64,000 bases of DNA from Rhyacichthys aspro (taxonomy: Eukaryota > Chordata > Actinopteri > Gobiiformes > Rhyacichthyidae), in contig CM072163.1 in NCBI GenBank assembly GCA_036850595.1, positions 1,354,525 through 1,418,524 on the forward strand. Reading direction: 5' to 3'. The number at the start of each line of letters is the position of its first letter. Within the stretch, counting starts at the first letter, position 1. Shown piece after piece: positions 11,001 through 21,831 of the stretch. The notes beneath the pieces are model-generated. The model was given only the letters and a program-made list of their open reading frames with translations. It made no database searches and was not told the origin of the DNA. Made by a program: the position numbers and the translations under genes.

Positions 11001-13149
11001 TCGCACGACTTAGCTTCGAAAGGATGGTCTTTAGAGAGAGTTATTTTACACTTATTTTACCCACAGCAAACTTTAATTGAGTTTTGACTGAGATGCTATT
11101 TAGTTTTAGTCATAATTTAGTCTAAATCTATATCTACAATAGATTTAGTCTAAAATATAAAGAGTAATGTATTTCCTTAAGTAATAATGTCTAATGAAAG
11201 TAAATTTGTGGATTTAGTCTCTGTTTATTTTAGTTTTTATTCAAAAGTGTCGATACATTTTGTTTGAGTTTTCATTCTCATTAATTACTTTGACATATTT
11301 TTGCAAAAACTAAATGAAAACTATGACGGAAATGATTCATCAACAAAATTAAAACTGGCCTAAACCCTGTTCTTCTGTAAATGAGACCAGTAAAAGAATG
11401 AAGTGACATGTGTTAAAAACATAGGCTCTAATGTAAAAGTTCCAGTGTAAAAAGGCTTTAACGACTCCAAGTGTGTTAATAATTGTGACTGTTTTGTGTT
11501 TTTTGCAGGACGCCTTGTTCAATTCTCTCCTGGACGACCCGTATCTGAGTCTGCAGCTCGCGGGGAAGTCCAACCAGCAGGTACGGACAGGACAGGACAC
11601 ACTCTGGGGTTTCTGTCGTTTTTTCGTCTGGGGTTTTAAAGTGTGCGTTTGTGTCAGTTCTCGTCGGACCCTCAGAACGACGGCCTGTCCCTGAACCACA
11701 GCGCTCTGACCTGCAGCAGCGTGGACCGCTCACACGGCTCTCTGGATCTGCAGGACGTCAACAACCAGAACCAGAACCAGAACTACAGCAGCCAGGACCC
11801 GCGCCACAACGTCCCCAACATCATCCTCACAGGTCGCTTTTATTTACTCTGTCTTAATGTGTTCATCACATCTTGGTTTGATTCTGACTAGTCTAGTTTT
11901 AGTCTTGTTCAGTCCTAGAGTTAGTCTCGGTTTAATCCAAATACAGCCCTTTGTAATGTTTTATGTGGCTCTACAATACATTTGGAAGGTGAGATTGTTT
12001 ACAATAGGTTTCAGTTGGATTTGAACAGGTTTTAGATGGATTTGAACAGGTTTTAGATGGATTTGAACAGATTTTAGATGGATTTGAACAGATTTTAGAT
12101 GGATTTGAACAGGTTTTAGATGGATTTGAACAGGTTTAGATGGATTCGAACAGGTTTTAGATGGATTTGAAGAGGTTTTAGATGGATTTGAACAGGTTTT
12201 AGATGGATTTGAACAGGTTTTATTTATCTTTGAAGCAAAAATCAAATCCATGTCAAATATGTTCGAATCCATCTAAAACTTGTTTAAATCCAACTAGAAC
12301 CTGTTTAAATCCAACTAGAACCTGTTTAAATCCAACTAGAACCTGTTTAAATCCAAATATGAACCAGTTCAAATCCAACTAGAACCTGTTCAAATCCAAC
12401 TAGAACCTGTTCAAATCCATCTAAAACCTGTTGAAATCCAACTAGAACCTGTTTAAATCCAACTAGAACCTGTTTAAATCCAACTAGAACCTGTTCAAAT
12501 CCAACTAGAACCTGTTCAAATCCATCTAAAACTTGTTTAAATCCAACTGGAACCTGTTTAAATCCAACTGGAACCTGTTCAAATCCAACTAGAACCTGTT
12601 TAAATCCAACTAGAACCTGTTTAAATCCAACTAGAACCTGTTCAAATCCAACTAGAACCTGTTCAAATCCATCTAAAACTTGTTTAAATCCAACTGGAAC
12701 CTGTTTAAATCCAACTGGAACCTGTTCAAATCCAACTAGAACCTGTTTAAATCCAACTAGAACCTGTTTAAATCCAACTAGAACCTGTTCAAATCCAACT
12801 AGAACCTGTTCAAATCCATCTAAAACCAGTTTCCATAAAATGGAGGAGATTACTGTTAAAGATAACTTTTGTAAAACTCAAATGAAGATGAAACCCAAAT
12901 GTCTCCATCTTCGGCCCCTGAGAGGCTCCTCATTAACCCCTCTCTGTTGTTTCTCCAGGAGACTCCCCTCCCGGCCTGTCCAAGGAGATCGCCAGCGCCC
13001 TGTCCCACGTCCCGGGCTTCGAGATGGACCCGTTCTCTCTGGACGACCCTCTGAGGATGGACCCTCTGGCTCTGGACATGCTGGAGGGGGACCTGATGCT
13101 GGCAGACCCCGCCGTGGAGGACTCGTTCAGATCCGACAGACTCAAATAA
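2049..13149 (+). CDS. crtc2: CREB-regulated transcription coactivator, best match CRTC2 (5' end missing)
   Basis: A transcriptional coactivator that binds the bZIP domain of CREB and drives cAMP-responsive genes after dephosphorylation and nuclear entry. Proposed exons: 2049-2155, 3040-3066, 3170-3249, 4136-4186 (tentative), 4636-4685, 5459-5727, 7319-7734, 9571-9747, 10358-10555, 11509-11580, 11658-11832, 12959-13149 (stop TAA). All have AG/GT borders and the phases join, giving about 603 residues. Diagnostic stretches: TNSDSALH (SIK/14-3-3 serine region), SRPKSCEVPDIN, NTGGSLPDLSSLHFPSPLPT, KQFSPTISPTLSSITQ, NIILTGDSPPGLSKEIASAL and the acidic C-terminal activation domain ending FRSDRLK. 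CRTC2 is preferred over CRTC1 and CRTC3 because of GDSPPGLSKEIASAL and the NPSLQSSLSNPNIQSSLSS repeats. The N-terminal CREB-binding domain is not in the window. The 51-bp exon 4 fits phase 0 but is not a family feature I recognise; it could be a cassette exon. Confidence 0.87.
2410..2655. repeat. 21-bp minisatellite (GGTTTTAGTNGGATTTGAACA type) in crtc2 intron
   Basis: About eleven degenerate tandem copies of a unit of about 21 bp containing TTTGAACAGGTTTTAG lie between crtc2 exons. This is the reverse complement of the AACCTGTTCAAATCC unit found elsewhere in the window. It is non-coding here. Confidence 0.9.
3361..3560. repeat. Dispersed repeat shared with the zinc-finger gene B intron
   Basis: The segment containing GATCCATCTACTGTTTATTC and GAGAACCTCTATTCAGGAAC is nearly repeated at about 26850-26960, including CGCTCCCATTGGTCGACAC. 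The two copies lie in unrelated genes, so this is an interspersed repeat of unknown class. The copy here has a short extra stretch around CACATGCTCCAAAAAGG. Confidence 0.75.
4790..4935. repeat. A-rich low-complexity tract in crtc2 intron
   Basis: Runs of A interrupted by single G, C or T, followed by TAATAATAATAAT. It has no coding potential; the opposite-strand open frame is an artefact of polyT. Confidence 0.9.
5870..6058. repeat. Tandem GGACTGGGTCT minisatellite in crtc2 intron
   Basis: About fifteen copies of a unit of about 12 bp (GGTCTGGACTGG) lie just after the SLPDL exon. Two overlapping open frames here are pure repeat translations and are not genes. Confidence 0.92.
9757..10125. 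repeat. 21-bp minisatellite AACCTGTTCAAATCC type, directly after a crtc2 exon
   Basis: About seventeen tandem units start only ten bases after the donor site of exon 9571-9747. Because 21 is a multiple of three, read-through of the donor would keep an open frame (T-K-T-C-S-N-P repeats) for more than 400 bases. The exon is nevertheless a normal GT-ended CRTC exon, so I treat the array as intronic. Confidence 0.92.
11060..11350. repeat. Dispersed ACTAAAA/TTTTAGT-rich repeat
   Basis: A segment with TTTAGTTTTAGTCATAATTTAGTCTAAA and later ATGATTCATCAACAAAAT resembles segments at 1-180, 31720-31905 and 63524-63645 (the last shares ATGATTCATCAACAAAATGA). It is probably a non-autonomous mobile element family common in fish introns. 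The ends were not defined. Confidence 0.6.
11990..12240. repeat. 21-bp minisatellite, left arm of an inverted pair
   Basis: About eleven units of the GGATTTGAACAGGTTTTAGAT type lie in the last crtc2 intron. They are followed immediately by an array of the reverse complement, so the two arrays could pair. Confidence 0.92.
12250..12835. repeat. 21-bp minisatellite, right arm, with 147-bp higher-order period
   Basis: About 28 units of AACCTGTTTAAATCCAACTAG type. A distinctive unit beginning ATCTAAAAC recurs near 12524, 12671 and 12818, which is 147 bp (seven units) each time. The tract ends about 120 bases before the final coding exon. Confidence 0.92.
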
Positions 13150-13974
13150 CAGCTCTCTCTCTGCTCCATGGATGTGTTATTAGAACTGGACTCCCCCTGG
13201 TGGACACGCCTGGTACTGCGACTAAAAAAGCCTTCTTCAAAACTGCTGGCACGACATTTACAAAATAACACGCCTCTCCAACATTAAGGTTTTATCTGTG
13301 GCTAAATGAGGGATGTTATTTCCTTTAGATTTAGATTTAAAGCTTCAAAACACGGTCTTTTGCTTCAGAAAAGCTCCTCCCAATTTAATCTCAGTGGACA
13401 GTTGTGGTACTACAAATTACAAAAAAAAAAACAGTCCTTTTAAAAAAAGCCATGTGTTTTTCCACAAAGTAAAATGAAAGCAGAGATTTACAGTCTTTTT
13501 TTTCTTCTGGTTTGGAGACTTCCTCAGCTCTGGACCCTCATGAAAACAAAAAAAAATATCCTGTAGCAGTTTAAATCTGAACAAACTACGGAGGAAAAAA
13601 ACGAAGAAGGAGCGACGTTCGAGCGCAGAAGACCGTCAGCCATGTTGGCTCCAGTTTTAATAATACATCCATGACTTTTTTATTTTTAAAGGAGAAAACG
13701 AACAGGACTCCGCCCACTCCCGCACGACTAACCAATCAGAGCGAGGAGTAGAGACGTGTGACAGTTTGTGAGCGAATGAGTGAGTGAGCTTTTATCTGTT
13801 TTATCGTAAAGGCACTTAAAAGAAAAGAAAAAAAAAACTGTTTTGCGCTTGACGTAAAAAAAAACTGCCTTCTCTTTTTTGCGGCTGTTTCTGCACGAGA
13901 TCATAGAGGATTATGGGAAATAAAACTAAAAGCATGAGAGAAATAAAGCCAGATGTTCCAGAGTTTATGGATTA

Positions 13975-14440
13975 AACCTTGGATTAGTCCTGGGTTAGTC
14001 CTGGTTTAGTCCTGGGTTAGTCCTGGGTTAGTCCTGGTTAAGCCCAAAGTGTTGTAAAACTGACCCAGGACTAAACCCGGACTAAAGTGGGGTTAAAATC
14101 AAGAGCAAAACAGGACAGACACTGACACCAAGAAACCAAAAACCTGGACTAAATGGAGAGTAAAAAGTTGGTCTAAACCAGGACTGAATCTGGATTAAAG
14201 CTACAACTAAACCTGGGACAAAACTGGCACAAAACCAGGACTAAACTTGTCTAAACCAGAAGAAATCCAGGAATAAATCTGGACTAAACTGAGACTAAAC
14301 TAAAGGATTAAGGCCTAAACCCAGAGACTCACCCTTAACTCGGTCCAAACCAGGTCTAAACCAGGACAAAACCAGGTCTAGACCAGGTCTAGACCAGGTC
14401 TAACCCAGGTCTAAACCAGGTCTAAACCTCTAACCCAGAC
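13975..14440. repeat. GGTTTAGTCCT repeats followed by their inverse
   Basis: Bases 13975-14045 carry four to five copies of TAGTCCTGGGTTAG type. Bases 14055-14440 carry the opposite orientation (ACTAAACCAGG and AGGTCTAAACC). The same unit family fills 53.4-54.0 kb and 55.0-56.8 kb. The opposed orientation could form a hairpin in the transcript. Confidence 0.8.
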
Positions 14441-17129
14441 TGTTGGATCCAAAAGAAACTCAGTGAACAGTTGATCTTTTTATCTCAGTCCCTTTTTTTA
14501 AACATGAATAAAAACACAGGCCAAAAAACAGGAAACAAGCCATGTTTTAAACCTGAGAACTTTCTGAGTCACGTTTGAGCGAAGAAAGTACAAAAAATAC
14601 CATTATTTTTAACTTTGGTCCGATGAGGTCGATTGAACTGAACTGTAATTGTAAAAAAAAAGAAAGAATTTAAACTGTATTTTCTGAGCTGTTTAAACTC
14701 TATTTGAAGCATTTTGTGAGATTCTAAGGCTTTTTTCAGTCAAAGCCAAACAAGACGGAGAATATATTTGTGTAAAACAAGCCGAGAATGAGACGCACTT
14801 TAAACAGAAGTTACTGAAGAAAACGGCGATGCATCCGAGTTTTTAAAAGTCTAATCCGTTTTGGGGGGTTTTGGTCGTTTTATAAAGAATCTGTGCTTGT
14901 TTTTTTAGAGAAGCAGACGAGGATTTAAGGTTTAATTTTTCTCAAACGTCTGGACAATCAGGAGAAAATGGATGATAAAGTTGCGTTAGGGACGGGAATC
15001 CAAAAGAGTGCCATGTTTAGTCCAGAATGCACTTGAGTAAAGTGTCTGGAGCCTCGTTTCCACTGAGACGGGTTTGTCCTGGACTGTACCCAAAAAGTGA
15101 ACCTTAGTCTGGGGTCTGTCTTGAGTCTGAGTCCACTTTGTCCCTAACGTCTCTGTTTTCTCTGTGTTCGATGTTTGTTGGGTTTAATCCTCGTCGGCTC
15201 TCGTCAGGCTTCATCAGGTTTAGGCCAAAACCCGCGAAAAACAAGCAGCTTTGCACTGAATTAATATTAAACCAAAGTCACAGAGCGACACAAACTCCTT
15301 TACAACATCACTACTTTTTCTTTTTGTACAGATTTGACACAAAATTCTGAAAACTTTGTGTGAAATAACTGGATTTTACAAAAATAAAATCCAGGACTAA
15401 AACTGTGACTTCAATCAGAACTTCTTTTATTAAACCAGAGATAAACCAGCTGTAAAAATTTAGAATCAAATAATAATTAATAAATAAAAACCAGGTCTAA
15501 ACTCGGGTCTAACTCTGGACGTGAGATAAAACCAGGTCTAAACTAGAGTGAAATCACAATTAAATCCAAGACTAAAACTGGGATTTAATGTACATCTAAA
15601 ATAAAGAGATAAAAATGACCAAAATCAAGGACTAAACTGAAGTTTGGATTAACACAAGCCACAAAATGAACAAGAAATCATAACTAAATCCTGGACTAAA
15701 AGTGGAAAATAACCCAGTTTTATTAAAGTTTAGAGTTGAAAAATTAAACTAGGACTAAACCCGGACTTTCTCCTCTTTTCCTGTGATTTTCTCTCGTTTC
15801 GTTGGTTCTTGTCGTTTGAACCCAGTCACTGTGATTGACAGCTCTAAGCCCCGCCCCTCGCTGCTGCTGCTGCTTCTTCTTTTGATAAAGTGACATTTTC
15901 AGACTCAGAGCCGACTCTCGCTTTTTTCCAGAGTTTATTTTTGAACTGCGTCTGTACAGAGAGTAAATATATATCCCTTTATAGGAGCATGCCTTTAAAA
16001 ATCAAAACCGAAAATTATTTTTAAAAAAGACGATTAACAGAAAACGAGTGAATGTGGATCTATTTTCCATCCGCAGGGTTTTTATCTTTTTTTTTAAATC
16101 TTTTTTTTTTTTTTCAAGAGTAAATTTGCCCTGAAACTGTTTTAATAAAGCTGCATCCACACTACTCATATTTGTGGATATAAAGCTAAAAGAGATGCTT
16201 CAGACCCCAATTTATTTTCAAAATCTCTCAATTCTCTCAAAAGATCTAGAATAACAGTGATTTGATACAAAAAAAACAAAAAACATACTGTAGAAATTAA
16301 TTTGAGAAGAGTATGGTTAATGTAGTGAAAATGTGGAATAATGCTGATTTTTGCAACAAAACATGAAAACTCAAAAGTGTGGACGCAGCCCAGTTTCCGT
16401 TTAATTAAAATGAAATTCAGTTTGCAAAGAATACAACCACTTTTACTGTTGAAGAAATTTAACTCGTTTTTAATCCAGAACCCATCACTTTTTATCTCAA
16501 CAAAATATGGTTCATTGTTTTAAGTGCGTCTGAAATTATTTACTGAAGGTTTATTCTGTAAAACATCTAAATCTTGTTTGTGGATTTTTATTTTTTTTTC
16601 CGTTTGTCAAAAATCCCATTTGTTTGTTTTTGGGAGCTTCTCAAATCTAAACGTTTTATTTATTTTTCTGATTTAAAAATCTTACTCGAAATTGTTACTG
16701 TTTTTCCTCTGGTTTTGGTGATTTTTGGAGAGATTTAATATTTTATTTGAATTTAAGTCAAAGTTGAGATTTAATTTGAAGGTCTTTTTTTACTGGAGGA
16801 GGAATCGGTCGGCGCTGGAAGCCGATTGGACAGAGTTTATGAAAGAGGCGTGGCTTAAAAACACAAATGTTACTGATTTGATTGTTGTTTTGTTTTTTCT
16901 TTTTGACAAATTTCTAGTTTAGATTGAGATGTTATTTTGAATTTAATGCATCAGAGATTCACTTTTTAACACGACGTCTGTACAGTTTAGAACTAAAGAG
17001 GTGAACTTTTTAACAAAAGTTTAAATTTGAACGGAATATTCTTGAAAAAAAATGGAATGAAGTCAGTTAAATTTGGAATAAGGTTGAATTTATCCCAAAA
17101 AATCTGTGTCCAATTTACTTTACATTGAA

Positions 17130-18015
17130 AGTTATCTGTTACGTTGTGATGTCATCATGTTTGTTTTCCAGCAGAAATTGTCGATTCATCAGTGGCTAAA
17201 GCAGAAAATGTGAATGATTTGTATTTGTTTATCATCCTCATGAATTATGGCTCTGTGTAGAATGTGCATGAGGGTTTTCATTTTATATTTTTGGAATATT
17301 TCGTTTTTCACGAGAACAAGACAAGCTTTGTTTCAGAAATACAATACTTACATCTGTTACATAGAGCCATAATTTTATGTTCCTACCTTGTTACTTAGTG
17401 ATGTCATCAGGTCACAGTGTCTGGTTGGATGAAGATAAAAAAAAAAAAACAGAAATGTCTCATTCAGAAAAATGTAACTAATTTTTTAAATTGGAAAAAT
17501 GGAGTTTATTGTGAAATTTAAATACATTTTGTCACTGTTTGAGTTAAACCCTGTTACGTTATGATGTCATCACGTTATGGCTATTCCAGCTAAAACTTTA
17601 AACTACAATGACTCTGCTTTACTTGGTTGTTTTTTTAATGATTGTCACTTTGTTCCTTTATGATGTCATCATGTCACAGTGCAATTCATTCAAATTCAGC
17701 CATGTTTAAAGGGACAGTAAATGAATTACATCACCATTTGTGTCGAAGCCTGACGCCTGTTACGTTGTGATGTCATGAGGTCACAGTGTGATTCAATCAA
17801 AGAGCCTTTTCTTGTTTTATTCAAATTTCACAAACAAATCATGTCATTGTTAAACTCTGTTACGTTATGATGTCATCACGTCCTATTCCAGTAAATTCTT
17901 GTCAACGACACACTCTGTAACTGCTTTATTTGGTTGTATTTTTTTTTTAAGTTTGTTCTAAATGAAGGTAAATCATTGTCACGTTGTTCCTTTATGATGT
18001 CATCAGGTCGCGCTG
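17130..18015. repeat. Seven interspersed copies of a GATGTCATCA-containing motif
   Basis: The motif TTACGTTATGATGTCATCAC, or close forms, recurs near 17140, 17395, 17555, 17655, 17762, 17862 and 17988 at irregular 100-250 bp spacing. It is often followed by a GTCACAGTG segment. The core TGATGTCATCA is palindromic and CRE/AP-1-like. It could be a decayed long-period repeat. Confidence 0.75.
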
Positions 18016-18400
18016 TCTGAAACAAAAGCCCATCCCGGTGTTTTTCTGGCTTCGTTGTGCGTGAGTGGAGCTGTGTTCGACGCCGTTATGCAACAAACCT
18101 GCGGGAGGCGCTGTGTGAATAGGGATCAGTTCAAGGCCATATTTCATATTTTTTCATATTTTTTATTGATGTATAATAATAATAATAATAAACCTGCTCG
18201 TCTTTTGTTTTTGTTTTTTTAGGCTTAAGAGTAAAAACTGTTCTTTTTGTGTCTGTGCTTCTTTGTATGAATAATAAATGGCTGTATTCAGATATTTGTA
18301 ATATTAATAATAACCAGGGAATGTGGCGTTGTATGAACCAGAGCTGCTTCTGAAGCTCAATAGAGATTTTTAAAGAGACGTACTGCATTATTTTACACCA

Positions 18401-18406
18401 AATAAA
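18401..18406 (+). terminator. Candidate polyadenylation signal AATAAA
   Basis: AATAAA lies at the end of the long tract after crtc2, just before the transposon relic. Use of this site is not shown by the sequence. Confidence 0.35.
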
Positions 18407-18604
18407 CACATGAAACTACTTCTGTCTCTTTATGTTCCTTCTCTGAGCTCATTTAGCTGAAAGTTATTAACTCTGAATCACATTTTCTCTTTTTACTGAT
18501 CCTCTATTAGTTTTTTATTCTCAGTGAAAAAGTATTTGTCAAATGTTTCAGATCAAATTAATTCAAATATTAGACAAAGATAAGTCAAGTAAACACAAAA
18601 TGCA

Positions 18605-19640
18605 GTTTTTCAGTGATTTATTTACTAAGGGAAAAAAGCTTTACAAACCTACCCAGCCCTGTGTGAAAAAGTAATTACCCCCTAAACCTAAAAACTGGTT
18701 GAGCTTCAGCAACAACTGCATCAAGAGTTTGAGAAACAGGCCTGAGTCTGTCTCATCTCTGGAGGATCATTTTGATCATAAACTGTCTTTTTAACGTCAG
18801 ACCACAGCATCTCCATCAGATTCTAGTCCAGACTGAGACTAGTCCACTCCTAAACCTTCATTTAGTTTATTTGAACCATTCAGAGGTGGACTGGTGTGTT
18901 CTGATCATTGTCCTGCTTCAGCTCCAGTCATGAACTGATGGAGGACATTCTCCTTCAGGATTATTTGGTCCAGAGCAGGATTCATGGTTCCATCGATCAC
19001 AGAGTCGTCCAGGTCACCCCACCACAACCTAAACAAGGCACTACCCACATTTACCTGAAATCAGAGAGCCAGACACACTACCACTTTTACCTAATCTCAG
19101 CTCCAGACCATCACACTACCACCACCATATTTACCTGAAGCATCAGAGCAGCTCCAGACCATCACACTACCACCACCATATTTACCTGAACCATCAGAGC
19201 AGCTCCAGACCATCACACTACCACCACCATATTTACCTGAAGCATCATCCCCATTACCTAATAGACCACTACCACCACCATTACCAATAGAGTCCAGACC
19301 ATCACACTAACCACCATTTACCAAGTCAGCCAGCCACACTACCACCACCATTTACCTAAACCCTCACACTACCACCACCATATTTACCTGAAGCATCAGC
19401 AGCTCCAGACCATCACACTACCACCACCATATTTACCTGAAGCATCAGCTCCAGACCATCACACTACCACCACCATATTTACCTGTTGGGATGATTTTAC
19501 TCCAGATGTAACGGGACACCTTCCAAAAAGTTCAACTTTTGTCTTGTCTGAGTCTTTTCACAAAGGTCTTGGGGATCATTGAGATGTTTTTGCCAAAAGT
19601 TGAGCTTTTATGTTCTTTTTGGTCAGTAGTGGTTTTGCAC
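18605..19640 (-). mobile_element. Degraded Tc1/mariner-like transposon
   Basis: Starts with the GTGTGAAAAAGTAATTACCCCC end typical of a widespread fish element. On the minus strand, segments decode to pieces of a Tc1-type transposase: KVELFGR near 19535-19510, KYGGGSVMVW-like pieces from the TACCACCACCATATTT copies, and a further piece between 18900 and 19020. Frameshifts and stops interrupt every frame, so no functional transposase remains. The right end fades near 19640, and no matching terminal inverted repeat was found. Confidence 0.8.
19025..19485 (-). repeat. Tandem amplification of a transposase fragment
   Basis: At least six copies of a segment of about 60 bp containing CTCCAGACCATCACACTACC and ACCATATTTACCTGAAGCATC. 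The unit encodes the GGGSVMVW region of the Tc1 transposase on the minus strand. Copies near 19240-19370 are ragged and may reflect assembly error. Confidence 0.8.
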
Positions 19641-19694
19641 CTTTACCACTTTTCCTGTGATTATGGCCAAAAGAACACCTCTTCCTTCTGGTTT

Positions 19695-20386
19695 ATATCT
19701 GAAGCTGATTGGTCGAACACGGTCACTTCTGTGGCTCATTCTCATTGGTCAGTGTGTGGTCAGTGGGCGTGTCCAGTTGTAAACACCATATTTTCCCGTT
19801 TATCTTTAATACATTTTGAGAGTGTTAATAAGTTGTCTTGTATAAGGCTCCTACTCTTCATGAGCGTTTTGTGGGACGTATATACAACCGCCTGCACCAA
19901 ACGGAGGAACAAAGTCCAGTAATTATCTGGTTTACGGCTGAAACACATGACGCTTCTTTAGAGACAAACCTCATCTTTATTCTATCTTTTCAGTTTTTTA
20001 AGTCTCGTCATCTCAGCTGATCTCTGGTGAGTTAAAGAACTTAACGCCAAAATGAATCGACAGGAAGAGTTTCTTGTTTTTTAAAATCAAACAAATCAGT
20101 CGTAAGTTCTATTCTATTCTTAAGTATTATGTGAATAATATGATCCTTAACTTTAAACCTGGATTCAGGCTAAGATTAAATTAAATTAGATTAAATTAGA
20201 TAGAGTCGATGCAAAAGTCTTAAATGGTCTCTGTACGTTTCATAAACAGAGCTCTGATCAGATCCTGTGGAGTCCAAAGGACAAATTCAAACATCTATAA
20301 ACTCAGGTTTTACAGCATTAGTCCCAGACTGCTCTGAGGGTTTGTGAAAGCCTCTGATCTGAACACACTCGTCTGATCTGTTTCAG
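19695..20386 (+). promoter_or_regulatory. Probable promoter and 5' untranslated exon of the TRIM gene
   Basis: Two inverted CCAAT boxes (GATTGGTC near 19708 and CATTGGTCAG near 19743) and a TATA-like GTATATAC near 19878 lie upstream. A CTCTG|GTGAGT donor at about 20026/20027 and a TTTCAG acceptor ending at 20386, two bases before the start codon, suggest one non-coding first exon. This is inference from signals only. Confidence 0.4.
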
Positions 20387-20388
20387 AA

Positions 20389-21831
20389 ATGGCTGCTGCC
20401 CACTGCCTTCTGTCTGAGGATGAGCTCATGTGCTGCATTTGTCTGGAGCTGTTGACCGACCCAGTGTCCACTCCGTGTGGACACAACTTCTGCAGAGACT
20501 GCATCACAGAAAACTGGAGGGTCAACGCTCCGTGTAGGTGTCCTTTTTGTAACGAGGTGTTCCACATAAGGCCTGAGTTGAAGATCAACACCTTTATCTC
20601 TGGGATAGTGGCTCAGTTCAGACAGAGAGCTACACAGAATCTGAGAAACCAAACCTGTTCCAGACACAACAAGCCTCTGGAGCTGTTCTGTGAGACCGAC
20701 CAGACCTGTGTCTGTGTGCACTGCTCTGTTTTACAGCACAAGAACCACCAGCTGGTTCCTCTCAAAGAGGGATGTGAAGCAAAGCAGGCAGAACTCAAGA
20801 AAACCGAGGCAAAAACGGCAGGAATGATCGAAGAGAGACGGCAGAAGATCAGAGAGATCCGAGAGTCGCTGGAGCTGAGTCAGAGAGCTGCAGATGAAGA
20901 GGCCGCTGAAGGGCTCCAGGTCTTCTCTGCTCTGATGGAGTGTGTTCAGAAAGGTCTGGATGAAGTCCTGCAGGAGATCCAGGACAAGCAGACAAAGGCA
21001 AAGAAAAAGGCTGAAGACCTGATCAAAGCTCTGGAACAGGAGATCTCTGATCTGACCCAGAGAAGCTCTGAGGTGCAGCAGCTGACCTGCTCTGAAGACC
21101 ACCTCCACGTCCTAAAAACAGCCCCCTGCCTCAAACCAGCTCCGACTAAAGACTGGACTAAAGTCAAGGTGAGTCCTCCGTCGTTTCTGGGGACTGTCCA
21201 GAGAACTGTGTCACAGATGAAGAAGGACATCACCAAACACATGGAGCTGCTGCTGATGGAAGCTGAGCTGCAGAAGGTCCAGAGATCTGCTGTAAACGTG
21301 ACTCTGGATCCAGACACAGCTCACTCTGAGCTCAGTTTGTCTCAGGATCTGAAACAGGTCTCACACACCGGCCTCAAGAAGAAACTGCCCAACAGCTCCA
21401 AGAGAATCACTGGCTTTTATGGAGTTTTAGGAAAAGACAGTTTCTCTTCAGGCAGGTTCTACTTCGAGGTTCAGGTCAAAGAGAGCTATGAGTGGGTGGT
21501 GGGCGTCGCAGAAGAGTCCATCAACAGAAGCGAGAGCGTTGGTGCGAAGCCCGCCAACGGCTTCTGGGCCATTTGGTTTTACAAAGGAGACGAGTACGGC
21601 ACTTTTGAGCAAAAATACGTCCCTTTGTCACTGAAGTCCCAGCTCCACAGAGTCGGAGTGTTCGTGGATCACGACGAGGGTCTGGTCTCTTTTTATGACG
21701 TTGAGTCTGTGACTCTGCTCCACAGCTTCACCGGCGTCAACTTCACCAAGAAACTCTATCCGTACTTTTACACCAAGAGTAAGAAAGATAGAAAATGCAC
21801 TCTGATTATTTCTCCTGTTGTCGCCCAGTGA
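20389..21831 (+). CDS. TRIM-family E3 ubiquitin ligase with PRY/SPRY domain
   Basis: Predicted 480-residue tripartite-motif ubiquitin ligase encoded in one exon, as in the large fish TRIM expansions that often act in innate immunity. The RING finger is at about residues 15-55 (CCICLELLTDPVSTPCGHNF, later CRCPFC). A B-box-2 lies at about 88-128 (CSRHNKPLELFCETDQTCVC with a following H-x-x-H). A long coiled coil spans about 130-225, with many Lys, Glu and Gln residues. PRY/SPRY runs from about 300 to the end (LDPDTAHSELSLSQD, GFYGVLGKDSFSSGRFYFEV, RVGVFVDHDEGLVSFYDVES, FTKKLYPYFY). The start ATG follows a splice acceptor directly, and length and domain order are normal. The exact orthologue cannot be named; TRIM21-, TRIM25- and TRIM39-like fish genes all look like this. 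The zinc-binding Cys and His residues appear intact. Confidence 0.93.
   Translation: MAAAHCLLSEDELMCCICLELLTDPVSTPCGHNFCRDCITENWRVNAPCRCPFCNEVFHIRPELKINTFISGIVAQFRQRATQNLRNQTCSRHNKPLELFCETDQTCVCVHCSVLQHKNHQLVPLKEGCEAKQAELKKTEAKTAGMIEERRQKIREIRESLELSQRAADEEAAEGLQVFSALMECVQKGLDEVLQEIQDKQTKAKKKAEDLIKALEQEISDLTQRSSEVQQLTCSEDHLHVLKTAPCLKPAPTKDWTKVKVSPPSFLGTVQRTVSQMKKDITKHMELLLMEAELQKVQRSAVNVTLDPDTAHSELSLSQDLKQVSHTGLKKKLPNSSKRITGFYGVLGKDSFSSGRFYFEVQVKESYEWVVGVAEESINRSESVGAKPANGFWAIWFYKGDEYGTFEQKYVPLSLKSQLHRVGVFVDHDEGLVSFYDVESVTLLHSFTGVNFTKKLYPYFYTKSKKDRKCTLIISPVVAQ

Larger units (their letters stand above)
13150..18420 (+). other. Putative long crtc2 3' untranslated region
   Basis: No coding exon is recognised in 5.2 kb after the crtc2 stop. 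Several AATAAA signals occur (about 13942, 16144 and 18401), so more than one 3' end is possible. Assignment of the whole tract to one UTR is inference. It holds two repeat fields, listed separately. Confidence 0.5.

Noticed and set aside
9757..12835. TGTTCAAATCC units as tRNA genes or Pol III B boxes
   Set aside because: No acceptor stem, anticodon arm or A box at the right distance; the resemblance is limited to the T-loop core.
18908..19138. 76-codon + frame in the transposon relic
   Set aside because: Antisense to transposase-derived text; the element codes on the minus strand and is broken.
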